From JADLHS01 sp964594985 (GTDB lineage: Bacteria; Verrucomicrobiota; Verrucomicrobiia; Limisphaerales; JADLHS01), in assembly GCA_964594985.1 (NCBI GenBank), contig CAZQNQ010000017.1, positions 46,265 to 110,264 on the forward strand: a DNA stretch of 64,000 nucleotides, read 5' to 3'. Shown one piece after another: positions 7,633 to 15,730 of the stretch. Within the stretch, counting starts at the first letter, position 1, and each line of letters begins with the position of its first letter. Made by a program: the position numbers and the translations under genes. The notes under the pieces were generated by a model. The model was not told the DNA's origin, made no database searches, and worked only from the letters and a program-made list of their open reading frames with translations.

Positions 7633-8055
7633 ATGCTGCGCCAGGCTTGTCATGAACTGACTCTCGCCACCCGCGGGCGGGGGTTGTATGAGTTCACGGC
7701 GGAGGTGGCGGCGTGGATCGCCCGGGAGAAATTTCGCACCGGCCTGGTAACCTTGCATCTGAGGCACACCTCGGCCTCGCTGCTGATCCAGGAGAACGCC
7801 GATCCCGATGTGCGCACCGACCTGGAAAACTTTTTCAAGCGGCTCGTGCCGGACGGTGATCCGTTGTTCCTCCACACCTGCGAAGGGGCCGACGACATGC
7901 CCGCGCATGTGCGGACCGCCTTGACGACCGTGAACCTGAGTCTGCCGCTGCAACAGGGTCGGCTCGCGCTCGGGACGTGGCAGGGGATTTATCTGTGGGA
8001 ACATCGCCGGGTGGCGCACTCGCGGCGCGTGGCCTTGCACTTCATTGGCGAATGA
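7633..8055 (+). CDS. yjbQ: YjbQ/UPF0047 family protein (secondary thiamine-phosphate synthase-like)
   Basis: A 140-residue protein covering the whole YjbQ family. Conserved segments are visible: LHLRHTSASLLIQENADPDV, then FLHTCEGADDMPAHVRTAL, and GTWQGIYLWEHR near the C-terminus. Conserved histidines (in RHTSAS, GADDMPAH and WEHR) form the metal-binding pocket of the family. E. coli YjbQ can replace thiamine-phosphate synthase weakly, but the physiological role is not settled. It starts 2 bases after the stop of the TPR gene. The ThiS/ThiH genes of this window are 50 kb away, so gene context gives no support for a thiamine role. Confidence 0.88.
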   Translation: MLRQACHELTLATRGRGLYEFTAEVAAWIAREKFRTGLVTLHLRHTSASLLIQENADPDVRTDLENFFKRLVPDGDPLFLHTCEGADDMPAHVRTALTTVNLSLPLQQGRLALGTWQGIYLWEHRRVAHSRRVALHFIGE

Positions 8056-8268
8056 TCCGCCACGCCATCAGCCTGTTTCAAGATGGAGTTGGATACGGTT
8101 GCCGGAACGGGCGGCCAAGGGGTACGGTTTCCATCAGCAGGAAGTCGCCGGAAACCGCGGGTTTTGGCTTGTTCGTGGCTGGCGGTTGGCTAGGATTCGA
8201 CCAACGCCGGAGGGGAACGATTGGGCGAGCCGTGCGAATGACAGAGTCCGAGTTTGATCCTCAGAACT

Positions 8269-9525
8269 ATGACCGACGCCGCAGTCACTGCCGCCGAGAC
8301 GCTACGCAAACGGGGAAATCTGCTCATCGTGGACGACGAAGAGGGGCCGCGGATGTCCATGCGCTTCGTGTTCAAGGACGATTTTGAAGTGTACACGGCC
8401 GCCGATGGCGCCGCGGCCATCGAGATCGTGCAGCAGAACAAGATTGATGTGGCCATCCTCGACATCCGGATGCCGGGCATGTCGGGCGTCGAAGTGCTGG
8501 AGCGCATCAAATACATTGATCCCACCATTGAAGCCGTGATGCTCACGGCGTTCGAGACCACCGACACCATCCGGCAGGCGCTGAAATTGCGCGCGTGCGA
8601 TTATCTGAACAAGCCGTTCGAGCTGCCGACGCTCCGGGCGGCCGTAAGCGGCGCGATGCAACGGCGCACGTTCGACACGGAAGTCCTCAACAACAACGAG
8701 CAGCTGCAGCAGTTGTTCGAGGAATTGCAGAACCAGAAGCTGGAAGGGCAGATGGCCCAGACGCGCGGCGACATTTACGCCAGCATCATCCACGACATCA
8801 ACGGCCCGCTCACGGTCATCTCCGGCTTCCTGCAACTCATCAATCAGCGCATCGGCGCGGCGGAGACGCTCGATGCCGAGGGGTTGACCTTCGTGAAGGA
8901 CCGGTTGCGCACCATGACGCGGCAGGTCACCAACTGCATTGAGATTTCCCGGCGCTACCTCGGCTTCCTGCGCAAACAGCCGGGCGAACACGCGCGGGTG
9001 GGCGTCAATCAACTGTTGAGCGATCTCGGCCATCTCGTGCAGGTGCATCCCAGTCTGCAGAACAACGAATTTTCCCTCCAGCCGCTCGCCGAAGATTGCG
9101 CCGCGAAAATCAACGGCACGGATCTCATCCAGGTGCTGCTGAACCTGACTGTGAACGCGTTTCAGGCGTCGCCCCAGCCGCACATGGTCCAGATCACCGG
9201 CGGGAAATTGCCCGAGCCGCTGGACCTGTGCCGTTTCAAAGACGTGCCCGGCGAACGCCTGCTGAACGTGGAGAATTTCCACAACCTTGCCCCGCTGGTC
9301 CGCCTGACCGTCAGCGACAATGGTCCGGGCATCCCGGCCGACATTCTGCCCAAGATTTTTCAACCCTACTTCACGACCAAGGATGCCCGTCAGGGCACCG
9401 GTCTGGGATTGAACATCGTGCAACGACTCGTCAAGGAAGGTGGCGGCGCGTTGCACGTCAAGACCGCGCCCGGGCAGGGCACGGCCTTCACCATCTACCT
9501 TCCAGCGGCTCCCATGATCACTTGA
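8269..9525 (+). CDS. hybrid response regulator / sensor histidine kinase
   Basis: A 418-residue cytoplasmic signalling protein with an N-terminal receiver domain and a C-terminal kinase. The receiver has the acidic pair (IVDDEEG), phospho-acceptor D65 (AILDIRMPG) and K115 (LNKPFEL). A short coiled coil (EQLQQLFEELQNQKLEGQM) leads to the phospho-accepting H175 (IIHDINGPLTVISGF). The ATPase domain shows the N box (LLNLTVNAFQASP), G1 (DNGPGIP), F box (IFQPYFTTK) and G2 (GTGLGLNIV). There are no membrane segments, so its input is probably phosphotransfer from another kinase or a soluble partner. ATG 8269 is preferred over 8254, since the receiver begins soon after. The next gene follows 4 bases later, pointing to an operon. 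Confidence 0.9.
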   Translation: MTDAAVTAAETLRKRGNLLIVDDEEGPRMSMRFVFKDDFEVYTAADGAAAIEIVQQNKIDVAILDIRMPGMSGVEVLERIKYIDPTIEAVMLTAFETTDTIRQALKLRACDYLNKPFELPTLRAAVSGAMQRRTFDTEVLNNNEQLQQLFEELQNQKLEGQMAQTRGDIYASIIHDINGPLTVISGFLQLINQRIGAAETLDAEGLTFVKDRLRTMTRQVTNCIEISRRYLGFLRKQPGEHARVGVNQLLSDLGHLVQVHPSLQNNEFSLQPLAEDCAAKINGTDLIQVLLNLTVNAFQASPQPHMVQITGGKLPEPLDLCRFKDVPGERLLNVENFHNLAPLVRLTVSDNGPGIPADILPKIFQPYFTTKDARQGTGLGLNIVQRLVKEGGGALHVKTAPGQGTAFTIYLPAAPMIT

Positions 9526-9529
9526 ACCC

Positions 9530-10678
9530 ATGAAAAAAATCCTCCTGGTGGACGACGACGCTCTGGTGTTGGAGTTGTATCGGAAGAAACTGGCCGAGGG
9601 CGGATTTGAGGTGCGGACGGCGACGGACGGGCTGGATGCCATCAAGCAGCTTACTGGTTTTACGCCGGACTTCGTGGTGCTGGACCTGATGATGCCGCGC
9701 CTTTCCGGAACGGACGTGCTCAAGTTCATCCGCACCAACCCCGTGCTCGCCAAAGTGCCCGTCGTCGTGCTGACCAATGCGTTCATGAGCGATCACGCCC
9801 GCGCCGTCAGCGCGCTGGGCGTGGATCGCGCCATCATCAAGGGCGAATGCACGCCGAACAAGATGCTGGAACTTGCCCGGCAAATCACCGGTGACACGGC
9901 GGCGGCGCCCGGGCCGGCGGCGTCCGACACAAGTCTGCTCTACAAAGAAGCGCGCGAGGCTTTCCTGAAGAGCGTGCCGACGGAGTTCACCGATCTGAAA
10001 ATGATTTCGCAGGAGTTCGCCCAGGACCCGGCTGCCGCCGGGCGGGCCGGTAATCTCCACGAGTTTTGCCGGCAGGCACATCATTTGAGCGGCGCGGCGG
10101 GACTGGCCCGCTATCATCACATCGCCCTGCTCAGCGGCGCGTTGGAGGCGCTCCTGTTCGAGTTGGGGGAGAAACCGCAATTCATCAATCCGTCCACCAC
10201 CCGCACCATCACCGCCGCCGTCGAGTTTCTCGGAACGCTGATCGAATCCGTCCGAAGCCAACAGCGGGTGGATGTGGCGGTCGGCGAAGTGCTCGCCGTG
10301 GACGATGACCCGCTGTCCAACCGCATCGTGCTCGCCGCGCTGAATCGCGCCAAACTCACCGCGCGGACGACCGAAAGCCCGGCGACAGCGTTGGAGCTGT
10401 TGGCGCAGAACCGTTATGACCTCGTGGTGTTGGACGTGGAGATGCCCCAGATGAACGGGTTTGATCTGTGCCGCAGACTCCGCGGAATGCCCGGCTACGA
10501 AAACACGCCGGTGATTTATGTCACGTCCTACGCCGATTTTGACAGCCGCGTGAAGGCGGTTGATGTCGGCGGCAACGATGTGATCGCCAAACCGGTCTTT
10601 CCCATCGAACTGGCCGTCAAGGCGCTCATGCATCTGATCCGGGCCAAGGTCGCGGCACCGGCTTCCGCGCCGGCATAA
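9530..10678 (+). CDS. REC-Hpt-REC multidomain phosphorelay regulator
   Basis: A 382-residue protein with three domains. Receiver 1 spans residues 3-120 (LLVDDDALVLELY, phospho-acceptor D52 in VVLDLMMPRLSG). A central helical segment (about 140-240) contains CRQAHHLSGAAGLARYH, which fits the Hpt motif H-x-L-x-G with H184 as the likely phospho-histidine. Receiver 2 spans about 255-375 (VLAVDDDPLSNR, acceptor D302 in VVLDVEMPQMNG, lysine in IAKPVFP). In receiver 1 the usual conserved lysine-proline pair is replaced (AIIKGECTPN: lysine present, proline missing). No output domain is present, so it probably relays phosphate. It follows the hybrid kinase by 4 bases and is its natural partner. Confidence 0.88.
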   Translation: MKKILLVDDDALVLELYRKKLAEGGFEVRTATDGLDAIKQLTGFTPDFVVLDLMMPRLSGTDVLKFIRTNPVLAKVPVVVLTNAFMSDHARAVSALGVDRAIIKGECTPNKMLELARQITGDTAAAPGPAASDTSLLYKEAREAFLKSVPTEFTDLKMISQEFAQDPAAAGRAGNLHEFCRQAHHLSGAAGLARYHHIALLSGALEALLFELGEKPQFINPSTTRTITAAVEFLGTLIESVRSQQRVDVAVGEVLAVDDDPLSNRIVLAALNRAKLTARTTESPATALELLAQNRYDLVVLDVEMPQMNGFDLCRRLRGMPGYENTPVIYVTSYADFDSRVKAVDVGGNDVIAKPVFPIELAVKALMHLIRAKVAAPASAPA

Positions 10679-10755
10679 AGCGGGCAAAAGCGCGCCAATC
10701 TCGGCCCGGAGGTTTTCTTTGCTTTGGCCGGCAAAATTTCGCACAGTCTGCCCGC

Positions 10756-11448
10756 TTGATCGCACTCATTCTCATCGCCGCCGTGACCGGATTGACCGCC
10801 GGAGCCGTCCACGTCTGGACCGGCCCGGATCACCTGACGGCGGTTGCGCCCTTGGCCGTGCGTCAACCGAAACGCGCCTGGCTGCCCGGCGCGCGCTGGG
10901 GGTTGGGACATTCGGCGGGCGTGGCGGTCGTCGGATTGCTGTCGCTGTGGCTGAAATCATTCATCTCCGTTGAATGGCTTTCCACGTGGGGCGAGCGCCT
11001 CGTTGGGGTGATGTTGCTCGGCATCGGTTTCTGGGCCTTGCGCGCCGCGCTCAAACACAACCTCCACGCGCACGAACACGAACACGACGGTGAACGCCAC
11101 TTGCACATCCACACGCACTCGCACGGCCATGCGCCGGCGCAGGAAAGCAAACATCGCCACACGCACGCGGCCTTCGGCATCGGGACATTACACGGGTTGG
11201 CGGGAAGCTCACATTTTCTCGGCGTACTGCCGGCGCTGGCCTTTCGCACCACCATGGAATCGGTGACGTATCTGCTCGCCTTCGGCGGCGGCACGGTTGC
11301 GGCCATGGCCTTGTTTTCGTGGGGGATGGGTTGGTTGACCACTCGTTTCGGCGCGCGCGGGGTGAATGCTTATCGCGGTCTGATGGGCACTGCCGCCGTG
11401 GTGGCGATGGGCGTGGGCTGCTTCTGGCTGGCGACAAGCTGGAACTGA
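10756..11448 (+). CDS. NicO/UreH-like membrane transporter with histidine-rich loop
   Basis: A 230-residue membrane protein with about six hydrophobic segments. The first contains HVWTGPDHLTAV, resembling the H-x4-DH nickel/cobalt motif of NicO-type permeases; GLGHSAGVA follows in the second. A cytoplasmic loop at about residues 105-140 is extremely rich in His (HAHEHEHDGERHLHIHTHSH), a typical metal-buffering segment. LHGLAGSSHFLGV repeats the H-containing motif in the second half, as expected of a two-fold repeat. Likely role: divalent metal (Ni/Co) transport across the inner membrane; the substrate is inferred. The start is a TTG at 10756, the only one that gives a full first membrane segment. 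There is no obvious urease or hydrogenase gene nearby. Confidence 0.7.
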   Translation: MIALILIAAVTGLTAGAVHVWTGPDHLTAVAPLAVRQPKRAWLPGARWGLGHSAGVAVVGLLSLWLKSFISVEWLSTWGERLVGVMLLGIGFWALRAALKHNLHAHEHEHDGERHLHIHTHSHGHAPAQESKHRHTHAAFGIGTLHGLAGSSHFLGVLPALAFRTTMESVTYLLAFGGGTVAAMALFSWGMGWLTTRFGARGVNAYRGLMGTAAVVAMGVGCFWLATSWN

Positions 11449-11493
11449 TTTTTGTTTCTTGCCAAGACCGCGCCGGGTTCTTCATCTTCTGTC

Positions 11494-13053
11494 ATGGCAG
11501 CGCAATCGCGAAACCTCGACTCCCAATTTTACCGGAATGCCGACGCGTTTTTCCCGGCTCAGAACCACATCGGCCTCACGTTTGACGACATTACCCTCGC
11601 CACGCTTTACTCGGAAGTTCTCCCGCGCGACACCGAGTTGGAAACCATTCTCGCCGAGAGTTTGAAGCTCAATATCCCCGTCGTCTCGGCGGACATGGAC
11701 ACTGTCACCGAATCCCGCATGGCGACGGCGATGGCGCTCAACGGCGGCCTCGGCCTGATCCATTACAACATGCCCGAGCGCCAGCAACTCTCCGAAGTCA
11801 GCCGTGTGAAATATCACGTCCCCGGCATGATTCCCGACCCGATCAAGGTTTCCCCCGATCAACTCGTCGGTGACGTGGTCGCGATGGTGGACGAACGCAA
11901 GTTCGGTTTCAGCACATTCCCCGTCGTGGATGAAAAAGGCAAACTCGTCGGCCTGCTTTCCGGTCACGTCGTGAAGCCGCGTTATGCCAAGCGCAAAGTC
12001 TCCGAAGCGATGACGCCGCGCGAGCAGGTCCAGACCATCAGCAAGAAGGAACTCGGCAAAGATCCCATCGCGCGGGCCGACAAATTTTTCACTGAACGTC
12101 CCGGCATCCACAAGCTGCTTGTCGTGGATGAGAACGATCACTTGCACGGCTTGTTCACGATGAATGACGTCGAGCGCATCACGCAGGAAAAGAAGGAGCA
12201 GTTCCGCCCGGCGCGCGACGCGCACTTCCGCCTCGTCTGCGGCGCAGCGGTCAGCGCGACGCGCAATGCGTTCGGCGAACTGGATCGCGACCGCATCCTC
12301 ACGCACGTCGGTGGACTGGTGGAACGCGGTATTGATGCCGTGGCGGTTTCCACCGCGCACGGTCACAGCAAAGGCGTGGGCGACACCGTAAAGTTGCTGC
12401 GCTCCGAGTTTCCTGATCTGCCCATCATCGCGGGCAACGTCACCACGGCGGCGGGCGTGGAATACCTCGCCGATTGCGGCGCGAACACAATCAAGATCGG
12501 TCAAGGTCCGGGTTCGATCTGCACCACGCGCATCGTCGCGGGCGTCGGCATTCCGCAAATGACCGCGCTCTACGTCTGTTCGCGCATGGCCGCGAAGAAA
12601 GGCGTTTCCATCCTCGCCGACGGCGGCATCACCAAGAGCGGCGACATCGTGAAAGCGCTGACGCTGGCGAGCGCCGTGATCTGCGGCGGTATCCTCGCCG
12701 GTTGCACCGAAGCCCCGGGCGAAGTCATGGAGATCGGCGGCAAGCTTTACAAGCAATATCGCGGCATGGGCAGTCTTGCGGCGATGCGCTCCGGCTCGGC
12801 CGCGCGCTACGGCCACGACAAAAATCCGACGCTGAAAGTCGCCGCCGAAGGCATCGAAGCGTTGAAGGAAGTTGTCGGCCCGGTGGACCGCGTGTTAGGT
12901 CAGCTTGTTGGTGGCATTCAATCCGGCATGGGCTATCTCGGCGCGGCGAATCTCGAACAACTGCGCGCCAAAGCCCGCTACATTCGCGTCAGCCCCGCCG
13001 GCATGAAAGAAGCCGCTCCGCACGACGTGGTGGAATTGAAGACGGGACATTGA
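11494..13053 (+). CDS. guaB: IMP dehydrogenase
   Basis: A 519-residue enzyme converting IMP to XMP with NAD+, the committed step of GMP synthesis. The catalytic barrel is split by two CBS domains at about residues 95-220 (DPIKVSPDQLV, then EAMTPREQVQTI). The active-site loop GPGSICTTRIVAGVG contains the nucleophile C343. The phosphate-binding DGGITKSGDIVKAL, and the flap YRGMGSLAAM with a Tyr-Arg pair further on (AARYGHD), are all present. C-terminal GGIQSGMGYLGA is typical. A longer frame begins at 11452, but ATG 11494 (MAAQSRNLDSQFY) gives the expected N-terminus and the family pattern FDDITL soon after. Length is normal for the family. Confidence 0.95.
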   Translation: MAAQSRNLDSQFYRNADAFFPAQNHIGLTFDDITLATLYSEVLPRDTELETILAESLKLNIPVVSADMDTVTESRMATAMALNGGLGLIHYNMPERQQLSEVSRVKYHVPGMIPDPIKVSPDQLVGDVVAMVDERKFGFSTFPVVDEKGKLVGLLSGHVVKPRYAKRKVSEAMTPREQVQTISKKELGKDPIARADKFFTERPGIHKLLVVDENDHLHGLFTMNDVERITQEKKEQFRPARDAHFRLVCGAAVSATRNAFGELDRDRILTHVGGLVERGIDAVAVSTAHGHSKGVGDTVKLLRSEFPDLPIIAGNVTTAAGVEYLADCGANTIKIGQGPGSICTTRIVAGVGIPQMTALYVCSRMAAKKGVSILADGGITKSGDIVKALTLASAVICGGILAGCTEAPGEVMEIGGKLYKQYRGMGSLAAMRSGSAARYGHDKNPTLKVAAEGIEALKEVVGPVDRVLGQLVGGIQSGMGYLGAANLEQLRAKARYIRVSPAGMKEAAPHDVVELKTGH

Positions 13054-13086
13054 ACTTACGGAGGAGTTGAGATGGTTTTGAGGGAA

Positions 13087-13249
13087 CGCTCGCCCTCACC
13101 CCGGCCCTCTCCCCCGGGGAGAGGGGGAAACATTCGCCGACTCACTCAAAAACCTGCAACTGGATTTGATGACCGGACTTGCGGATAGGTTGAGGCGTGC
13201 GCTGCTTGTTCCCTCTCCTTGGGGGAGAGGGTTAGGGTGAGGGCGAGCG
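13087..13249. repeat. MITE-like element, CGCTCGCCCTCACCC family (copy 1)
   Basis: About 163 bp. Each end is a hairpin-forming arm: CGCTCGCCCTCACCCCGG on the left, and GGTTAGGGTGAGGGCGAGCG on the right, in inverted orientation. Next to each outer arm is a small inner palindrome of the CTCTCCCCCGGGGAGAG type. The middle has no coding potential. Four other full copies lie at 23902, 38028, 62820 and 63599. The rest of the 13054-13387 gap (13250-13387) holds no gene that I can see. Confidence 0.8.
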
Positions 13250-13387
13250 TAACACCATCTGTTGAAACTTTTCGTGTGGACAGAGTTCTAGAGTCGTCAG
13301 CAAACCAAAACTGGCTTCGGTTTTGATCCAGGCCAAAAGCTTGCGCAAGACTTGCATTCGTTTGCGCCTCTGCCTACTTCATTGGGG

Positions 13388-15511
13388 ATGAAATTTTGCC
13401 TGTTGCTTGGCGCGGTGTTCCTGAGCGTGTTGCTGTTCGGTTGCGTCACCACGAAACAGAAGCTTCATTACCCCGCCACAGTCACCACGAATCAGGTGGA
13501 CGTTTATCATGGCGTCACCGTGAAAGACCCGTATCGCTGGCTGGAGGATGACAATTCCGCCGCGACCAAGGCGTGGGTTGAGGCGCAGAACAAGATCACG
13601 TTTGATTATCTCGCCACGATCCCCGAGCGCGCGGCGATCAAGGCACGGTTGACCGAGTTGTGGAACTTCGAGCGTTACGGCGTGCCGTTCAAGGAAGGCG
13701 GGCGCTACTTCTATTACAAGAACGACGGTCTGCAAAATCAAAGCGTGCTCTACACGTTGCCCACGCTCGAAGCCGAGCCGACCGTCCTGCTCGATCCGAA
13801 CAAACTCTCGACCGATGGCACGGTGGCGTTGAGCGGCATCGAGATCAGTGACGATGGCAATCTGATGGCGTATGGCTTGTCCGTGGCGGGATCGGACTGG
13901 CAGGAATGGCGCGTGCGCGATGTGCGGATGGCGACGGATCTGCCGGATGTGATCAAGTGGGTGAAATTTTCCGGGGCATCATGGGCGAAGGACGGCAGTG
14001 GTTTTTATTACTCGCGTTACGATGAACCGACGGAAGCCGCGAAGCTCACGAAGGTGAATTATTTCCACAAACTGTACTTCCATCGCCTCGGCACGCCGCA
14101 AGCCGACGACAAGCTGGTTTATCATCGCCCGGATCAGAAGGAGTGGAGTTTCGGCGGCGGTGTTACGGAGGAGGGGCATTACCTCATCATCACATCGGGG
14201 CAGGGCACTGACCCGAAGAATCGTGTGCTCTATCAGGATTTGCAGACGCCCGATGCGCCCGTGGTCGAGTTGCTGATGGATTTCGATGCGGATTATTCCT
14301 TCGTGGACAACGACGGGCCGGTGTTTTGGTTCAAGACCGATCTCAACGCGCCGCGGCATCGGGTCATCGCCGTGGACATTCGCAATCCTGCGCGCGAGAA
14401 CTGGAAGGAAATCATTCCGCAAGCCGACGAAACGCTCACCAGCGTGCGCGTCATCAACAATCAATTCCTCTGCGTGTATCTCAAGGACGCGCGCAGTCAG
14501 GTGAAGGTGTTTGGGCTGGACGGGAAATTCGTCCGCGAAATCGAATTGCCGGGCATCGGTTCAGCGGGTGGCTTCCCCGGCAAACGTGCTGATACCGAGA
14601 CGTTTTATTCATTCACGAGTTTCACGACGCCGGGAATCATTTATCGGCTCAATCTCGACACAGGCGCGAGCACAGAGTTCCGCGCGCCGAAGCTGAAGTT
14701 CAATCCCGCCGACTACGAGACGCAGCAGGTGTTCTATCTCAGCAAAGACGGCACGAGCGTGCCGATGTTCATCACGCACAAGCGCGGCCTCAAGCTCGAT
14801 GGCCAGCGGCCCACGCTGCTTTACGGTTACGGTGGATTCAACATCAGTCTCACGCCGTCCTTCTCGGTCGGGAATCTCGCGTGGATGGAAATGGGCGGCG
14901 TGTATGCGGTGCCCAATTTGCGCGGCGGCGGCGAATATGGGCAGGCGTGGCATCAGGCCGGGACGAAATTACAAAAACAAAATGTGTTCGACGATTTCAT
15001 CGCGGCGGCGGAATGGTTGATTGCCAACGGCTATACGAACCCGAAGAAGCTGGCGATTGCGGGCGGCAGCAACGGCGGTTTGCTCGTCGGCGCGTGTATG
15101 ACGCAGCGGCCTGATTTGTATGGCGCGTGTCTGCCGGCGGTGGGCGTGATGGACATGCTGCGCTTCCACAAGTTCACCATCGGCTGGGCGTGGACGAGCG
15201 ATTACGGCTCGGCGGACAACGCGGAGGAGTTCCTCGCGCTCTACGCTTATTCGCCACTGCACAACATCAAGTTTGGCACGAAGTATCCGGCGACGATGGT
15301 CACGACTGCCGATCACGACGACCGCGTGGTGCCCGCGCACAGTTTCAAATTCGCCGCCACGCTGCAAGCGGCGCAGGCTGGGCTGGCACCGACGTTGATC
15401 CGCATTGACGTGAAGGCCGGTCACGGCGCGGGCAAGCCGACGACGAAGCTGATCGAGGAAGCCGCGGACAAACTGGCGTTTTTGGTGAAGGAACTGGGGA
15501 TAAAACCGTAA
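13388..15511 (+). CDS. prolyl oligopeptidase (S9A), lipoprotein form
   Basis: A 707-residue serine peptidase cleaving after proline in short peptides. N-terminal lipobox (LLLGAVFLSVLLFGC) places it lipid-anchored outside the cytoplasm. After it come the S9A propeller (YHGVTVKDPYRWLED at the start, then beta-propeller blades) and a C-terminal alpha/beta hydrolase domain. Catalytic residues: nucleophile S561 in GGSNGG, the acidic residue in the loop DHDDRVVPAHSF, and the histidine of VKAGHGAGKPTTK. ATG 13388 is chosen since the signal peptide begins there; 13352 adds 12 residues before it. Downstream lies a palindromic repeat and then a second S9 peptidase gene, which suggests a peptide-scavenging pair. 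Confidence 0.93.
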   Translation: MKFCLLLGAVFLSVLLFGCVTTKQKLHYPATVTTNQVDVYHGVTVKDPYRWLEDDNSAATKAWVEAQNKITFDYLATIPERAAIKARLTELWNFERYGVPFKEGGRYFYYKNDGLQNQSVLYTLPTLEAEPTVLLDPNKLSTDGTVALSGIEISDDGNLMAYGLSVAGSDWQEWRVRDVRMATDLPDVIKWVKFSGASWAKDGSGFYYSRYDEPTEAAKLTKVNYFHKLYFHRLGTPQADDKLVYHRPDQKEWSFGGGVTEEGHYLIITSGQGTDPKNRVLYQDLQTPDAPVVELLMDFDADYSFVDNDGPVFWFKTDLNAPRHRVIAVDIRNPARENWKEIIPQADETLTSVRVINNQFLCVYLKDARSQVKVFGLDGKFVREIELPGIGSAGGFPGKRADTETFYSFTSFTTPGIIYRLNLDTGASTEFRAPKLKFNPADYETQQVFYLSKDGTSVPMFITHKRGLKLDGQRPTLLYGYGGFNISLTPSFSVGNLAWMEMGGVYAVPNLRGGGEYGQAWHQAGTKLQKQNVFDDFIAAAEWLIANGYTNPKKLAIAGGSNGGLLVGACMTQRPDLYGACLPAVGVMDMLRFHKFTIGWAWTSDYGSADNAEEFLALYAYSPLHNIKFGTKYPATMVTTADHDDRVVPAHSFKFAATLQAAQAGLAPTLIRIDVKAGHGAGKPTTKLIEEAADKLAFLVKELGIKP

Positions 15512-15516
15512 TTGTA

Positions 15517-15641
15517 GGAGCGCGGCTGTGTCCGCAGGACCAGCCGCAGCAGCTTCGCCAGATCAGTCAGCACGGTTCACCTCTGACATTCCTGCATTAG
15601 TGGCACGCTGCGGCTGGTGCTCCCGCACACAGCCGCGCTCC
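15517..15641. repeat. palindromic element, GGAGCGCGGCTGT family (intergenic copy)
   Basis: Arms GGAGCGCGGCTGTG (15517-15530) and CACAGCCGCGCTCC (15628-15641) with imperfectly complementary inner sequence. It begins 5 bases after the stop of the prolyl oligopeptidase gene. The same family is found inside the coding sequence of the copper ATPase at 19830-19934. Confidence 0.8.
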
Positions 15642-15730
15642 GGGAATCTACGCCGTCGAATGGATGTTTGAGCCTCCTGACGTCGGCTGCTACAGTCCGT
15701 GGCGGTCGCTGTCCGGGTGACCTCTGAAAT

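Noticed and set aside
8302..9786. 494-residue minus-strand frame opposite the hybrid kinase
   Set aside because: Same composition effect; the plus strand shows complete kinase motifs.
11482..12816. 444-residue minus-strand frame opposite guaB
   Set aside because: Shadow of a gene with all IMP dehydrogenase motifs.
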